Source of the DNA: Lepturacanthus savala | Taxonomy: Eukaryota; Chordata; Actinopteri; Scombriformes; Trichiuridae | Reading direction: 5' to 3' | DNA: 64,000 nucleotides | Assembly (NCBI GenBank): GCA_030544235.1 | Contig: CM060484.1 | Span: forward strand, 14,305,031 to 14,369,030 | In this document: piece after piece, positions 37,249 through 49,800 of the stretch | Layout of the letters: each line of letters begins with the position of its first letter | Numbering within the stretch: position 1 is the first letter of the stretch | The notes under the pieces: generated by a model | What the model saw: only the letters and a program-made list of their open reading frames with translations | The model's database searches: none | Told to the model about the DNA's origin: nothing | Position numbers and translations under genes: made by a program

Positions 37249-39713
37249 TGGCACATTCCAACACAATCTATTGTTTCAAGTGTTCAAACACCATTTAACA
37301 TCATGTAATGATATTATTATAATATTTAAAGCTATGGTATTTGATTCAGGGTTAATCACTACTCATCACAAAAACAAACAAACAACAACATAAAACTAAG
37401 ACTGAAAGCGTCCTTGATTCACTCAACAGTGCCATCTAGTGATTCACATTTGGAGTTGTTGCATCGAAGCAGGGGGGTCAAACTCAACCTCATCCTGGGC
37501 AGCATGTTTTAATGACTATATACATCTAACTTATTGTTATCATATTATATAATTTCCTCTGAATTTGTAATAAATTAATAATTAATTAGTTGCTGTCGAC
37601 AATTTGATGAGGTTTTTAAATAGGATTTACAAACATGGACAAGATTTATTGCACTATACTACTAACACTATACCACCCTAACCTAAATGTTTACTTTATT
37701 GCATATAAGAATGTCATTAAACATGTAATATGACATGGAAGGAAAGTGCACTGGAGTGAGTTTAGGGGCCAGCCCATTGACTCATAGTGTTCAGAGTGAG
37801 GAGGACAGCACCACGGACTCATGGAAAATACTAAAAAAAATAGCCCCAGACCAGTTTATTGTCAATGTGAACCCCCAGGCTTGTAGTCCGCACCAAAGTG
37901 TACATATGCTGCATAAAAACAACGTAAAAAACAGCACCGGTATTTAGAGACCTGTACAAGAATATGCTGAATGCTGAATTTGATTTGATTTTATAAACTT
38001 TTGAGAAAGAGAAAGAGAGAGAGGAGAGTGCAGCTCCAGATATTCAAAAAAAATCTATTTATTATAGTGTGCTGCCACAAATAGATGAATATATGGGAAA
38101 CAGCATGGAGATAAATACTTCTTCTACATGAGTAAAGGCTATAAAACCCTCACAGCTCACTTTATTCAAGCACTTTATCAAAGCTTATAATTATCAGCTC
38201 ACATGTGCTGATTGACTCAGGCTTGTTGAAGCTTTCTAATTTTATTAGTTTTGGTTTGATTACTGTGTGGCCTGAACTCATTCCAGTGGTCTCTTGTGGA
38301 GGAAATCAAGAGCTGGCAATCAGAACTTGCGAATAATTAAAATCTCCTTGGCTTCTAAGAATATGGTATTACTTCTTCTTTTTTTTTTTTTTTAAATATA
38401 ACGTGTCACTTTAGCGTTCCTGAAATCATTATAACAATATATTATATTTTTAAAGAATGGAAATAAAACTTTAAAGTAGTATTAGTGTGTATGGAAATGA
38501 TTTTTTAAGAAATGAACATGACATTTATTGACCTGCCATTACCTGGAGGAAACTCTCAACCTTTTCAACACATATTGTTACTTATCTGTCCTCATCTATT
38601 CTCTTTCTGCAGCATTCTGAATGTCAATACTGCCATGAAAGGGATCAGTCAAGTATGAGAATTTAACACAGGCTCATGCGTGGGCGCCTGAATATATTTG
38701 AGGACTGCTTAATTCTCATTGTTGACCTTTCCATGGGGATAAGTACACTGTAATTAAGTGTGCCAATAAATCGTGTGGACTATGCATAACAAACTATTAT
38801 GCTGCTTTGTCAAATTTCTTGTAATTGTAAACGACAGGTGTTGCATGCACTCACAAAAAATATTCACCCAGGTTGTTCACGACATCGTGTTTGACGATAT
38901 GTTTTTTTCTGATCACTGTTGATTTGTTTCAAATCTGCGTCATTTCTTCTGAAAACTGAAAAACAGACTGAGTGGCTGCAAGTGAGCTTCTGATTTTTTT
39001 TTTTTTTTTATTTCAACCCACAGCAGATGTTACAAAGTGTTTAATACAACTTACAGAAACATCACCCAAAAAAAAAAAATAAAATAATGAAACAACAGTA
39101 ACACTTCAAGCAGTTATGACACTCTGTATTGCAGTTGTTAGCATATATGTTTTTATGAATGTAATACAGTTGTAATAATATAAAATATGTGTTCACAGGA
39201 GAATTCCTGATAAATATTGTGCATTAATGAATACTGAAAAACATCCTCATCAGCTTATAACCACATGGTTGTGTGCTATAAACTATTTATTAAGTGCTTG
39301 TTATACAGCTTTTAAAAGGTAAAAGAGTGTAACTGAAATGAAAAGTGGAACAAAATAAACTGGTTAAGAAACTGGTCTCAGATGAGTCAGCGTTATATAG
39401 AGCTGTTCACGTATACCTTGTATTCATTGGTTTCTTATTTTCAGCTCCTTTAGGCTCTCACCAGTGGTACAAAATATTTTTTTAATATAGTAAAACTACT
39501 CTATTATCAATATTGCTCATTGTTTGAATTGTCATAAATAAAGTCATAATATTGCCAAAGTATACAAAAAGTGTTACAATAAGATACCATAGAATGAATA
39601 AACTACACAACTCACAATAATAATCATCAGTGGACCAGATAGTGATAGACATATAAACTATATCAAGATGATGATGTCACAACAGAGTGGCTGTTTCAGT
39701 AGGGACACCATGT

Positions 39714-39714
<1 letters not shown>

Positions 39715-39777
<63 letters not shown>
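39715..39777. repeat. (GT)n microsatellite, about 31 units
   Basis: An uninterrupted GT run. The Thr-His and Cys-Val ORFs across it are artefacts. Confidence 0.98.
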
Positions 39778-39778
<1 letters not shown>

Positions 39779-40368
39779 ATTTGAATGCTTCCATTTGTTT
39801 TATGTAATGCACTTTGAATTTCCTCAGAATAGAATTCTGCACTATTCAACTCCACTAGATGAATTTATTTACAGGTTAATATTTCAGTTCATAAACTGTA
39901 GTATGGGGTTTTCCTATTGACTCAACTGCTTTAACAGTTTATGAATAATTTATGAAGAAGAATCACAAAGTAACTCATGATATCAACATACTGAAAAAGA
40001 TAATGTCAGTATCATAAAACCCCTAGGTTCGACTCCTTTGGGATGTGTGTTGCATATCACATCTCTCCTTTAAAAAAAAAAAAAAAAGAAAATATAATAT
40101 ATTTACGTTAGTGTATTGATCTTGTGTCACAATATCGAGCAATATCGTTATTTTGCCCCATCCCTAATCTATAGGTCTATTCTGTATGTAGGCTAACGAC
40201 ACTCTGCATGAGTGATTTTATTATGTAGTTTACTTATACTTAAGAAAGTTTCATGATGCTTTAATACATTTTCCAACACTGGCTGCACGTTTCTTTTTAT
40301 TGCCTTTTTTTCTTGGTCCTGCACGTCAGAAGTGAAATTACTCAGCAGTCCTGTCCATCATAATGAAA

Positions 40369-40376
40369 TGACGTCG
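40369..40376 (+). promoter_or_regulatory. CRE-like site upstream of grp
   Basis: TGACGTCG differs from the CRE palindrome in the last base. It lies about 310 bp upstream of the candidate TATA box of grp. Confidence 0.3.
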
Positions 40377-40685
40377 CCACCTCCTACAATCACCCTACAA
40401 TCTCACAGGACAAACACCAGCGAGCAAATTATAATTACAGGATATCGACATAGATGGTAATTTGCCACCATCGTGCTTCTCATCAGCTGGTAGCTGCCAA
40501 CGGTAAAAAGCAGCCGCTGACGCACAGCTGGATCAGGAGGAGCATTTAACATTGATCAGTAGTCGATCGAAGGCATCGACGGTGCAACTTCATCAACTGT
40601 GCATCTCCAGATTCTTTGTGTAGTTTTCTGTTTTTTGTTTTGTTTGTTTCTCTCCTCCTTTTTCCTCCGCTGCTAAATCGGTTCT

Positions 40686-40693
40686 TATAAATA
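40686..40693 (+). promoter_or_regulatory. candidate TATA box of grp
   Basis: TATAAATA lies 100-107 nt before the grp ATG, which would place transcription start near 40715 and give a 5' UTR of about 75 nt. Confidence 0.45.
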
Positions 40694-40792
40694 AAATGGT
40701 GTAGGTTTTCTAAAGTTAGATCAAGGTTGATTAAGCGAAGGACAAATCGATTTTTCTTTTGGTGGTTCAGATCTGATATTTCCCCTGGTAAC

Positions 40793-41544
40793 ATGGGTGG
40801 AGTGTGTGTCTGCTCCTCGTGGACGTACAGACCGCTGTGGCCACTTTTTATGATCCTGGCTTCGTTCCCCTGCATGTTGCAGAGCTCAGAGAGTCCTGCA
40901 GCAGCTGTCGGCAAAATGTATCCACGCGGCAACCACTGGGCTGTAGGTAAGAGGCGCCGCGTTTCCAACAGGTGAAGGAAGTCATGTCCATTTACTAAAA
41001 GTGCTTTTTCTTTGTTTAAGTAGCAACCATGCACCATGGTAGGTGATAATATATAGAGCTAATCGGTTCAAATGTTGCATAAAAAGTGGATCCTAATCCT
41101 GCATGTTTTATAGCAGTATTTTTATTAGATTATATTAATTTACATATATTTTTGTTCATATTTATACTAGCCTGTATACTAAAAATAATAAAAAAAAAAG
41201 ACTTCTTCAGAACTCTTCGACAATCTATCATATTCCAATTGAATTCTAGCAGGCGCATTTGTGAGCAAATATGTGCTACAATAGCTATCAATGGATTGAT
41301 AAGGCAGTGGTCTTTTCGGGCAGGAAAAAAGGTCTACTGAAGAAAAAAAACTACAATATCCGATAAAGAAATGTTTGTATTTCAGATAAAGAAAAATCTT
41401 GCTCAATTGGAGATTTAAATTCTAATGGAATCTAATAAAAGAGCTCTAGTTTTTATTGTCATTGACAGAAAGGTGATAAAGTAGATTTATGATATTGGAT
41501 TGCATTAGACTGCACAGGTCGTCCTAATCAACTGCTTAATGAGT

Positions 41545-41613
<69 letters not shown>

Positions 41614-41638
41614 GAGATAGATAGATAGATAGATAGAT

Positions 41639-41677
<39 letters not shown>

Positions 41678-42221
41678 TAGATAGATTTATTGATCCCTTT
41701 TTGAAATTGAAGCTCCATCCACAGCAGTGTTAAAACTTAAAGAAAAGCAATATGTAAGAGCAATATGGTGTAGTTAAACCCAAATGTAGTTAGTCATATA
41801 TTTATGCCAAAGTACAGTTAATGCATCCAGCTGTGTGCCATCCTCCAGGTCATTTGATGGGGAAGAAGAGCATCGAGCGGCTGCCGGAGCAGCAGGATGC
41901 AGACCAGGACAGCGACTACCTCACACCCTCAGAAACAGCTGAGGCCACAGAGACGGACCCGTACCGGCGACTCCTGGAGACTCTGCAGCACCGGAAGAAC
42001 CAAAAACACACTGCAAACAGGCTGCTGTGGCTGCGCAGCGGCTGGAGAGAAGAAGACAAAGATCTCAGACAGGTCACATTTTTCAACCAATTAAATGCTT
42101 TGGTTTGACTGATTGAAGCTTCGCCGTTTTGGGGATTTGTGGTTGTTTATCTCTCCGTGTCACCATTGCCTTACAGATGCTCCTCCTGGCCTTGAAACTA
42201 CAAGATAATGACTCCACCTGA
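40793..42221 (+). CDS. grp: gastrin-releasing peptide precursor, 3 exons, 140 aa
   Basis: Exons 40793-40946, 41849-42072 and 42177-42221 (TGA) join in phase. The signal peptide has the hydrophobic core LWPLFMILASFPCML. The bombesin-family decapeptide GNHWAVGHLM occupies residues 46-55 and is followed by GKKS, giving an amidating Gly and a dibasic cleavage site. The remainder is a polar C-terminal propeptide. The first intron interrupts the Gly codon of ...WAVG|HLM, the same place known in mammalian GRP, where exon 1 stops four residues before the end of the active peptide. The peptide acts on the bombesin receptor class of G-protein-coupled receptors (GRPR). NMB is excluded by the decapeptide and by the rax/cplx4/lman1 neighbours. 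The gene is transcribed opposite to all others in the window. Confidence 0.95.
41545..41687. repeat. (TAGA)n microsatellite in grp intron 1
   Basis: About 35 near-perfect tetranucleotide units with a few TATAGA interruptions. Confidence 0.97.
41545..41720 (-). mobile_element. 3' tail of a non-LTR retrotransposon (LINE-like), truncated
   Basis: Read on the minus strand the sequence is GGGATCAATAAATC followed by (TCTA)n, that is, an AATAAA-containing end with a microsatellite tail. This tail form is common at the 3' ends of fish non-LTR elements. Little of the element body remains, so a strongly 5'-truncated insertion is inferred. Confidence 0.5.
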
Positions 42222-42382
42222 ACATGAGAGACTTCTGTCGATGTCATTATCTACAGACGTGTTCACTGTAATCACATATATCACACTGCTGTAAAAGAAA
42301 AAACAACCAATTGAAGTTTATTTTATCAGTAATTTGTATGTGACAGATGAGCTGAGCTGATGAATAGAAGCTGAGAACGCTG

Positions 42383-42388
42383 AATAAA
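42383..42388 (+). terminator. grp polyadenylation signal AATAAA
   Basis: AATAAA lies 162 nt after the grp stop codon, so the 3' UTR is about 180 nt. Confidence 0.6.
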
Positions 42389-42682
42389 TCTAACATTGTG
42401 ATAACCGCATTGTGGATGTCTAATCATGCTTTGCATGTCACAATTGGCCTTTTTTTGTTTTGTGTTTGAAGGTATGTGATGTTAATGAAGTTCACTCCAC
42501 CAGCATATACAGGAATATGCAGTAACCAGTATTCACCACCAGAGGGCGACCAAGAACAGCATTAGAAGCATTTACTAGTTCTGTACTGGGTCATTCTACA
42601 GAAACTGTAAATGTTTTCCTTCTTACAGACCTAACCTTTCTGTAATGGTAATAAGTAACTTCTAAAATCCAAATCAGAGTAA

Positions 42683-42728
42683 TATAATTTAATTTATTTA
42701 TACTTTATAGTAAATAAATTAAATTATA
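42683..42728. repeat. perfect hairpin 1 (18-bp arms, 10-nt loop)
   Basis: The arm core AATTTAATTTATTTA is mirrored exactly by TAAATAAATTAAATT, and pairing extends three further base pairs outward. Confidence 0.9.
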
Positions 42729-42775
42729 GTAATACCAGTATAAAGTATAGATTACTTTATACTGGTATTACTATA
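42725..42775. repeat. perfect hairpin 2 (23-bp arms, 5-nt loop)
   Basis: The left arm TATAGTAATACCAGTATAAA and the following GTA are matched exactly in inverted orientation by 42753-42775. The element overlaps the end of hairpin 1 by a few bases. Confidence 0.9.
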
Positions 42776-42839
42776 CAAAAGTCATTAAACTATTTGTTGT
42801 AATCAATTTTAATCCAAAAAAACAACTGTATTTTATTTT

Positions 42840-43400
42840 AAAATAAAGTGTTTTTTTAGCAATAACACCAATGATGTCATATTTCAAAGTAAAGTGTTTC
42901 CTTTAGCAGTAACACCAATGATGTTATATTTCAAAGTAAAATATTTTGTGTAGCAGTAACACCAATGATGTCATATTTCAAAGTAAAGTGTTTCCTTTAG
43001 CAGTAACACCAATGATGTTATATTTCAAAGTAAAATATTTTGTGTAGCAGTAACACCAATAATGGCATATTTCAAAATAAAATATTTGATGTAGTAGTAA
43101 CACCAATGATGTTATATTTCAAAGTAAAATATTTTGTGTAGCAGTAACACCAATAATGGCATATTTCAAAATAAAATATTTGATGTAGTAGTAACACCAA
43201 TGATGTTATATTTCAAAGTAAAATATTTTGTGTAGCAGTATCACCAATAATGGCATATTTCAAAATAAAATATTTGATGTAGTAGTAACACCAATGATAT
43301 CATATTTCAAAATAAAATATTTTGTGTAGTAGTAACACCAATGACGTCATATTTCAAAATAAAGTGTCTTCTTTAGCATTAACACCAAGATTTCATGTTG
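42840..43400. repeat. 47-bp minisatellite, about 12 copies, with higher-order dimers
   Basis: The unit contains AGCAGTAACACCAATGATGT followed by CATATTTCAAAG and a variable TAAAATATTTTGTGT or TAAAGTGTTTCCTTT segment. Copies 5-10 alternate two variants, making a 94-bp higher-order unit repeated three times. Copy 11 contains TGACGTCA (43342-43349). Confidence 0.93.
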
Positions 43401-44530
43401 AGTGACTGATATTTATTTATTTATTTATTTTTTACCATTTCAATATTCTTTTCCATGTAATCCCTGTTAATATAAATGTGAATGAGATTTAATTCATAAA
43501 GAAAATATTTTAAATATATGGCTTCCCCTCTATGTATGATCAAAGTGGCATTGTTTTATCAGTGCAATAAAAATATTTTTTTCATTGAACATATATAATT
43601 AATGTTAGGATTAGTTTGATTTAAAGGATTTTGGTGTTTGCAAACGTAAGTGACAGCACTTCCACTTAGATTTTGAGTAACTTACCAGTAAGTTGATGAA
43701 GAGTCATCAAGATCATACCTCCATCTTAAAGCACACCTCTAAAAGCAAATTACACTTTTTCATCAAAAGAAGACACACACACACCCTCTATCACACACAC
43801 ACTAACAAATTAATCACCCCAGTGTCAGTCTAGGACAGTAGATAGATTGACTGTTGTTGCCCCTCAGAGGTTGCAGACTATAGGAAATGCTAATTGAAAC
43901 AATTCTGTTCTTTTGCCTGACTCCAAAATGAAAGTTTTCTCTTCCCCCATTTGTCAGGGATGATTGGTGAACAATAGGAAGTTATACAAGCCACTTTCAC
44001 CCCATCATTATTATTCTAATCCTACAAACAAATGGGATGAAGTGTACAGGAGTTAATGAGGAGGAAATAAGTGGATTGACAAAACTCCTTCTCTGAAACA
44101 GAGAGAGGAATCCTGTAGGTCTAACCTGCTTTAATGTTTAGCTCTGCTACTTTGAAACCAAATGATCGAATGCTGTGGTGACATGAAACTTCATAACATG
44201 AACATTCATGCTTTGTCAAATTAGGAGGATTGAAGCCCTTAATGCCTCAGCGTCCTTCATGAGATGGTTTTTAGAGCACATTATAACTGAGAAGTACATC
44301 CATTCTGAAAGTTATAATACATCTTGAAAAGTCACAGGTTTCCTTAACATCTTTAGTGTTGATGGTCTTTCTGGAAACAGCTTTTTAGTTCTGTTAGTGT
44401 AATCTACTACTAAGGTGCTGCCCTCCAGCAGAGATCATATGCTGTAGTGGGATTAACGAACCAGCCACACGTTTCATATGTTTGGGAAAACTCCATTAGT
44501 CATCAATTTCTTTCTTGATTTTACATATAA
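43400..44530. other. intergenic region, convergent ends of grp and rax
   Basis: AT-rich and without exons on either strand. It sits between the minisatellite and the rax polyadenylation signal. Confidence 0.5.
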
Positions 44531-44532
44531 AG

Positions 44533-44538
44533 TTTATT
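44533..44538 (-). terminator. rax polyadenylation signal AATAAA
   Basis: AATAAA on the minus strand about 380 nt after the rax stop codon. Confidence 0.55.
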
Positions 44539-44915
44539 GTACAGTGAAATTATTTACATTCAATGAATCCTTCATGATGAAAGCAAAACACTTGGATAAA
44601 AAAAAAAAACACAAAAAAACCCAGAAAGTCAGAAAAGGAGTCCTCCATTTATGAGAGTAAAATAAATACCAATGGGTACTAAAGCAGTCTGTTATATTGG
44701 CAACATATGAGTATGAGACTGTGAAACTCGACAGTAAAAAGAGTTTGCAGAGAATAAAAAAAAAAACACTAGAGAACTACAAAGGACCATCAGCGCTCTC
44801 ATATTTTACATGAATATCCGTATAAGTGATCGAGACATGCCTGATCCAGCTGCAGTCCTTCCAGAAATAAAACAATCCCATCAGGATGAAGATGAAGTCA
44901 GTGTTTCAGACGCGT

Positions 44916-46821
44916 TCACCACGTCTTCCCGATAGACTGAATATGCTCCTTGGCCTTCATCCTCAATGAGGCGATACTGGAGTTCCTGGGATCCGCCGAG
45001 CACTGGTAGGCCGCGGGCGGGGGGCACATGGAGCCGATGTGGGGCAGGTGAGGGCCGTGTCCCTGCAGGGCCGGGGAGCCCAGGAAGGAGGCTGTCAAAG
45101 GGGAGGCCATGGAGGGGGGAGGCGAAGGGGCGTAAGTGGCCGGGAGTCCCTGAGAGCTGCTGATGAAGCCCGGCAGGGACTGCAGGGAGGTGGAGGTGCC
45201 GATCGGGCCGGTGAGCCACGGGTCCAGCTGCAGGCCGCACCCCAGGGAGTTAGCTGCAGAGCGGGTGAAGGAGAGCAGAGAGGAGGAGGACGAGGAGGAG
45301 GAGGAGGAGGTGTCCTGGAGCTTGATGGAGCTCACCTCCAGCTTCTCATGCCGACGCCACTTGGCCCGCCGGTTCTGAAACCACACCTGGAACCAAAGAG
45401 CAGGCTTTTCATTTTCTAACTCATATAAAACTTTATTCATCCCTGCGAAGGCCATTGAAGGAAAAACTTTCGCTCAAACTCTGTGACCTCAAAGCCTCTT
45501 TTTACAATGTAAAATATATCATGTGAATCAAATATTTAGAACACTGTAAGATATAAAGGCCAATATTACAGCTTATAAATGAATCACTTTGCATTCAATT
45601 GTAATGCTACAGTCAACTGAGTTTTTAAAAAGGTAATTAAATGTACACATTGATTTTCTTCTAATGTTACATCATAAAAAAAAAAGAAAAAAGAAAAAAT
45701 CCAGACAAATATATATTTTCCAAACCTGCAGCTGCTCCTCCAAAAATACACACAGCTATGTATATAAAAAAAACTTTATAGATTTATTATTTGCAGATGT
45801 GAAGAATTTAAAACAAACTGGGCGATTAGAAACGTTACTCGGCCTAATGATTTTTGCATTTGGGATTTCAAGATGACCAATTACCCAATTTATAAATCAT
45901 AGTTTTTTTTTTAAGTGTCTTTAATGTTTTGTTGTGATTTTTATTAATTATTTTATTAATTTAATTATTTGAGATGCCTCTTAGGAAACATCATCTTATG
46001 CATTAGTGAAAAAATAAAAATCCATATTCCAGAGATTTGGGACGTACCTGCACCCGGACTTCGGGCAGATTGACCTTCAGAGCCAGCTCCTCTCTGCTGT
46101 AAACGTCCGGGTAGTGCGACTTCTCGAAGGCTCTCTCCAGCTCGTGCAGCTGGAAGGTCGTGAACGTGGTCCGGTTCCGTCGGTGTTTCTTCTTGGGGTT
46201 TTCGTCGTCGGACAGTTTCCCGTCCCTGTCCGGCGAGTCCGGGGCCTCTGCGGTGCCGCTGGCACAACACACACCTGCGCGCAAAAGACGGACAGTTTGA
46301 CTTCAGAATAATAAATTAAAAAAACAATGGAATCTGAAAAATTTAGGTTAAATTTGAATTTAATTTAATTTCCATTTAACTGTTGTTTTTATTAATTGCT
46401 AAACTGTAGAAGTAAAGTCAGCGTCTCACGCGTCAGTGATGATATTCTATTCTAATAAGACCTCGTTTGCCACCTGTTAGATCATCTTAATACCTAATTC
46501 TATAGATCCTGATGATTAAAGTACATTTTTTCCACTTTTTTTGTTCCAGCATCCAGATTGAAGCCGCATCAACTTACTGTCAAAACTTTCTGAGTAGTGG
46601 TGACTTTTCTTCATCGGTACATTCCGCTCAGCATCTTTGACCAAGACCTTATCCGTCACGCCGTAAGACGCCGATTTGTGGAAGATGGAGTCCTCTTTAA
46701 ATCCCAGTATGGCCTCTATGCTGTGGACTGACGGGTTCCCGGGGCTCTGGACGGACAGTGCGGAGGGAGACAGGCGCTCGTCCATCATCAGCAGCTGGGA
46801 AGGGGATCCGAGAAGCCACAT
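44916..46821 (-). CDS. rax: retinal homeobox protein Rax (rx3-type), 3 exons, 313 aa
   Basis: Exons 46821-46578, 46274-46048 and 45386-44916 (TGA) join in phase. Residues 33-41 (HSIEAILGF) are the octapeptide motif. Residues about 112-171 are a paired-like homeodomain (HRRNRTTFTTFQLHELERAF, DVYSREELALKVNLPEVRVQ) with Gln at position 50 in VWFQNRRAKWRR. The C-terminal OAR motif is IASLRMKAKEHIQSIGKTW. The homeodomain is split by an intron between VQ and VWFQ, as in other RAX genes. Rax is a nuclear transcription factor needed for eye-field specification and retinal progenitors. A run of ten serines follows the homeodomain. Position between grp and cplx4 equals human RAX. Fish carry rx1, rx2 and rx3, and the rx3 assignment rests on the synteny and on the C-terminal sequence. 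Confidence 0.93.
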
Positions 46822-49800
46822 TGGTTGGTGAGGTGCAAGGAGCGGTCGGAATTACGCACGCGCGCGCTCCGCGTTGCGCTCAGTTTTAAATCCGGTCTCG
46901 GGTCTGTTAAAGCTGTAAAAAAAACTAGAGTTTTTGGAAAACTTGCGCATAAGAACCACACAGCGGTAAAACGGTGTCTCTCAGCGGACGTGGAGCATCT
47001 TCAGAGTGCGCTTTTTAAAGTAACGCCCGCTGTAAGACCCCCGTACACGTGCGGCACCCCCGCTGCACGTCACAGAGGGACGTCCCGTTGGATTAGACCC
47101 TGTTTTTTTTTATTTTTAGGGGTAACTGTGCGCCCACTGCAGGCACCAGCCAGCCGCGCAGCCTCCCTCAACTCCTCCCTCCGTATCTCAAGTGCATCTG
47201 CAGCCGGTGCTGCCTCTAAAACCCACTTACATAAATCTTAAAACCATCTCTCTCCACTCCTCCAGATGTCATGTTGATGTCTGTGGAGAGAGGAGGGGGA
47301 AAAAAAACGAGGGAAGATTAGGCCCACAGATTAAGGTACAACAAAATCATAATTACAAGATTTCTGGTCAGGACACAGATTGCAAGATGACAGCTTAATA
47401 TTTAATCAAAGTGTCAAGAGAGTGTCGCCAAAATGAATAGATGTCTCGTTTTGTTTGAAGAATTATGCTATTTGTTTTATTGACCTTAGGGGAGGAAAAA
47501 CATGTTGTGGCATTTAGCTTTTAGAGTCAACACCCAGAGACACATGTTGAGTAAAATAAACTCTCGTTGCATGAAATAAACCCAAACTCTGAGCTGCATT
47601 ACAGCAGTTTGTAGGTGTTGCGTCAAAGAGGGGAACAAAGCCCTAACAATAACAATTCCAAGCTATAACCACTTAAGAGCAAACAAAGACTGACAGCAGT
47701 GTGGTAATCCTGTTTAAGGGGATTACATTATTTTACTCAAAAGAGTTAAAAACCCCTAAAACTATTGAGCTTTTCCTAATTACAGAAGGTGACCTTATCT
47801 TTTGTTTGCTCAAAAGAGGAGGGGGTAGAGAGAGAAAGACATGGAGATACTAATTAACACGCAGGAATATTGCATTCAAAACTTCATTTATAGGCCATTT
47901 TAGTTGTTTTCTTTTGTGTTCACATGTCCAGAGTTCTGAAGATGTGGTGTTTTGGCACACACATGCACACAAAGGACAATAGGGTGTTGAAACTGTCACT
48001 TGAATTCATCTTTATTGTTAAAAATGTTATTTATATTTCCCACATTTAGTTTCTTCAACTGCCAGTTGGCCTTGACTGTCACAATCCCATCCAGGCTGCA
48101 TTAGTATAATAAAGTCAGAGCGTTGTAATGGCAGAACACAGCTTCATCCTATAGCTCTAAGTCTGGAGGGATCCTTAAGTAAAGATCTGAATGTGAGACT
48201 TTTGATAGGAACAGAGGTCACTTACATGTTGTTGTTTTTATATTGAGCTAAAGGCTTTATACTTAACGACTGTAATGTCATGACCTGGCTCTGAGAGTCA
48301 TGGCAAAAAAGGGAGTTCACACCATGGGCATTTGTTTAAACAATATTTATTAAATCAAATTAAACATTCACAGGGTATTTAATGTTATGGAGTGTGTAGA
48401 AACAGTGGTATCAGGTGTGCATGAGTGACAAATATGGGTGTGCATGTGTTGGTAGTGTGAAACAAAAACAAAGGAAAACCGAAGGAATATCAAACTGAAC
48501 TAGACCAGACCAAACCAAAGCTAAACCAAACCTGACTAGGAACAGAAGAGCCCAGAACAGGTCACAGCCAGAGAGAGAGAGAGATCAGAGAGAGAACAAG
48601 AGTACCAGCCTGCAATGGTATAAATACCCAGAGTAATTAATAGAAAACACCTGCAAACAGAAAGATATATACCACACCCAGGAGAGGAGGAAGAAGGAAC
48701 ACACTCATGATGCCACATAGGGCATCACAGTAAACTGTAACATTAAGGTTAAAATGGACCAATAAATACACAAAACTATGCAGGCAGTCATGTCCATGTA
48801 ACTACTATGTCACTGTAGTAATAATATATAATAACAACAGTGAGAGCTTTACCTGTAGTTCATACTGTACCTATAGTTTCATATTTTCATGAATTAAAGT
48901 GAAAAAAAATCCCAGTATAGTTGTTACTGCTTGGCTCAGAATATCAAAATGTTACCTGAAGAAAAAAAACTGTGATGGCTGCCTAGTTTTCTGGCTCAAC
49001 TTCCCTTTCAAATCAATACCAGACACTACATTCTAAGGAAATCTGCACAGCAAAAGCATCAGCCAAACAATTCTGCATTGCGGTTGATAAAGAGAAGAAC
49101 TATCCTATATGTGCTACAATTTATTTTTATTTATTCATTTTTATAAGGTCTCTGTGATGAACATTTTCGCGGCTGCAGACCTGGCTCATATATTCATATT
49201 CAGTCAGTCTTTTTCTATACTCACTTATTCCTCATTAGGGTCACAGGGTTCCGCTGGAGACAACCGCACAGGAAGGTCCCAGCCCGACCGACAGCCCAGC
49301 TGCAACCTTTTTGCTGTAAGACAAGAGCACTACCCACTGTTCTGCCCTATTCATATTGATATTATTCATATAATTAATATTACGTTTTAATATAAATTAT
49401 TTCTCATCTGTGTTATTTATTTATCATAATATATTTACTCTCAAAACACCTATTACAATCTGTCCTTATGTGTAATTTTAGTTTAGTTATGTTTGCTTGT
49501 GTAGTTGCATATGTTGTGAAATTCAATAAAAAGAAGCTTTTAAAAAAGAAGAAGAATCAGAGTTGAGTAAAACAATTATTTGATTGATGAAACTTGTTTT
49601 GTTTTTTTTGTTTTTTTACAACCGGTTTCTTTAACTTTTATTACACGATCCCATCATGTATAATAAAGCGTTCTTACGGCAGCATGAACAGGAACAATCA
49701 CTACAGCAACGATGTTCATTTTTAGGATTTTTGGTGGTTTTAGACAAACTTGAAAAATTGTACTGAATCAGATAATGCAACACTTTGGTTGATGCTCTCC

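Noticed and set aside
39658..39920. Thr-His / Cys-Val repeat ORFs
   Set aside because: Translations of the (GT)n microsatellite.
42840..43400. CRISPR-like array of regularly spaced repeats
   Set aside because: The units are head-to-tail 47-bp copies without unique spacers and lie in a vertebrate genome.
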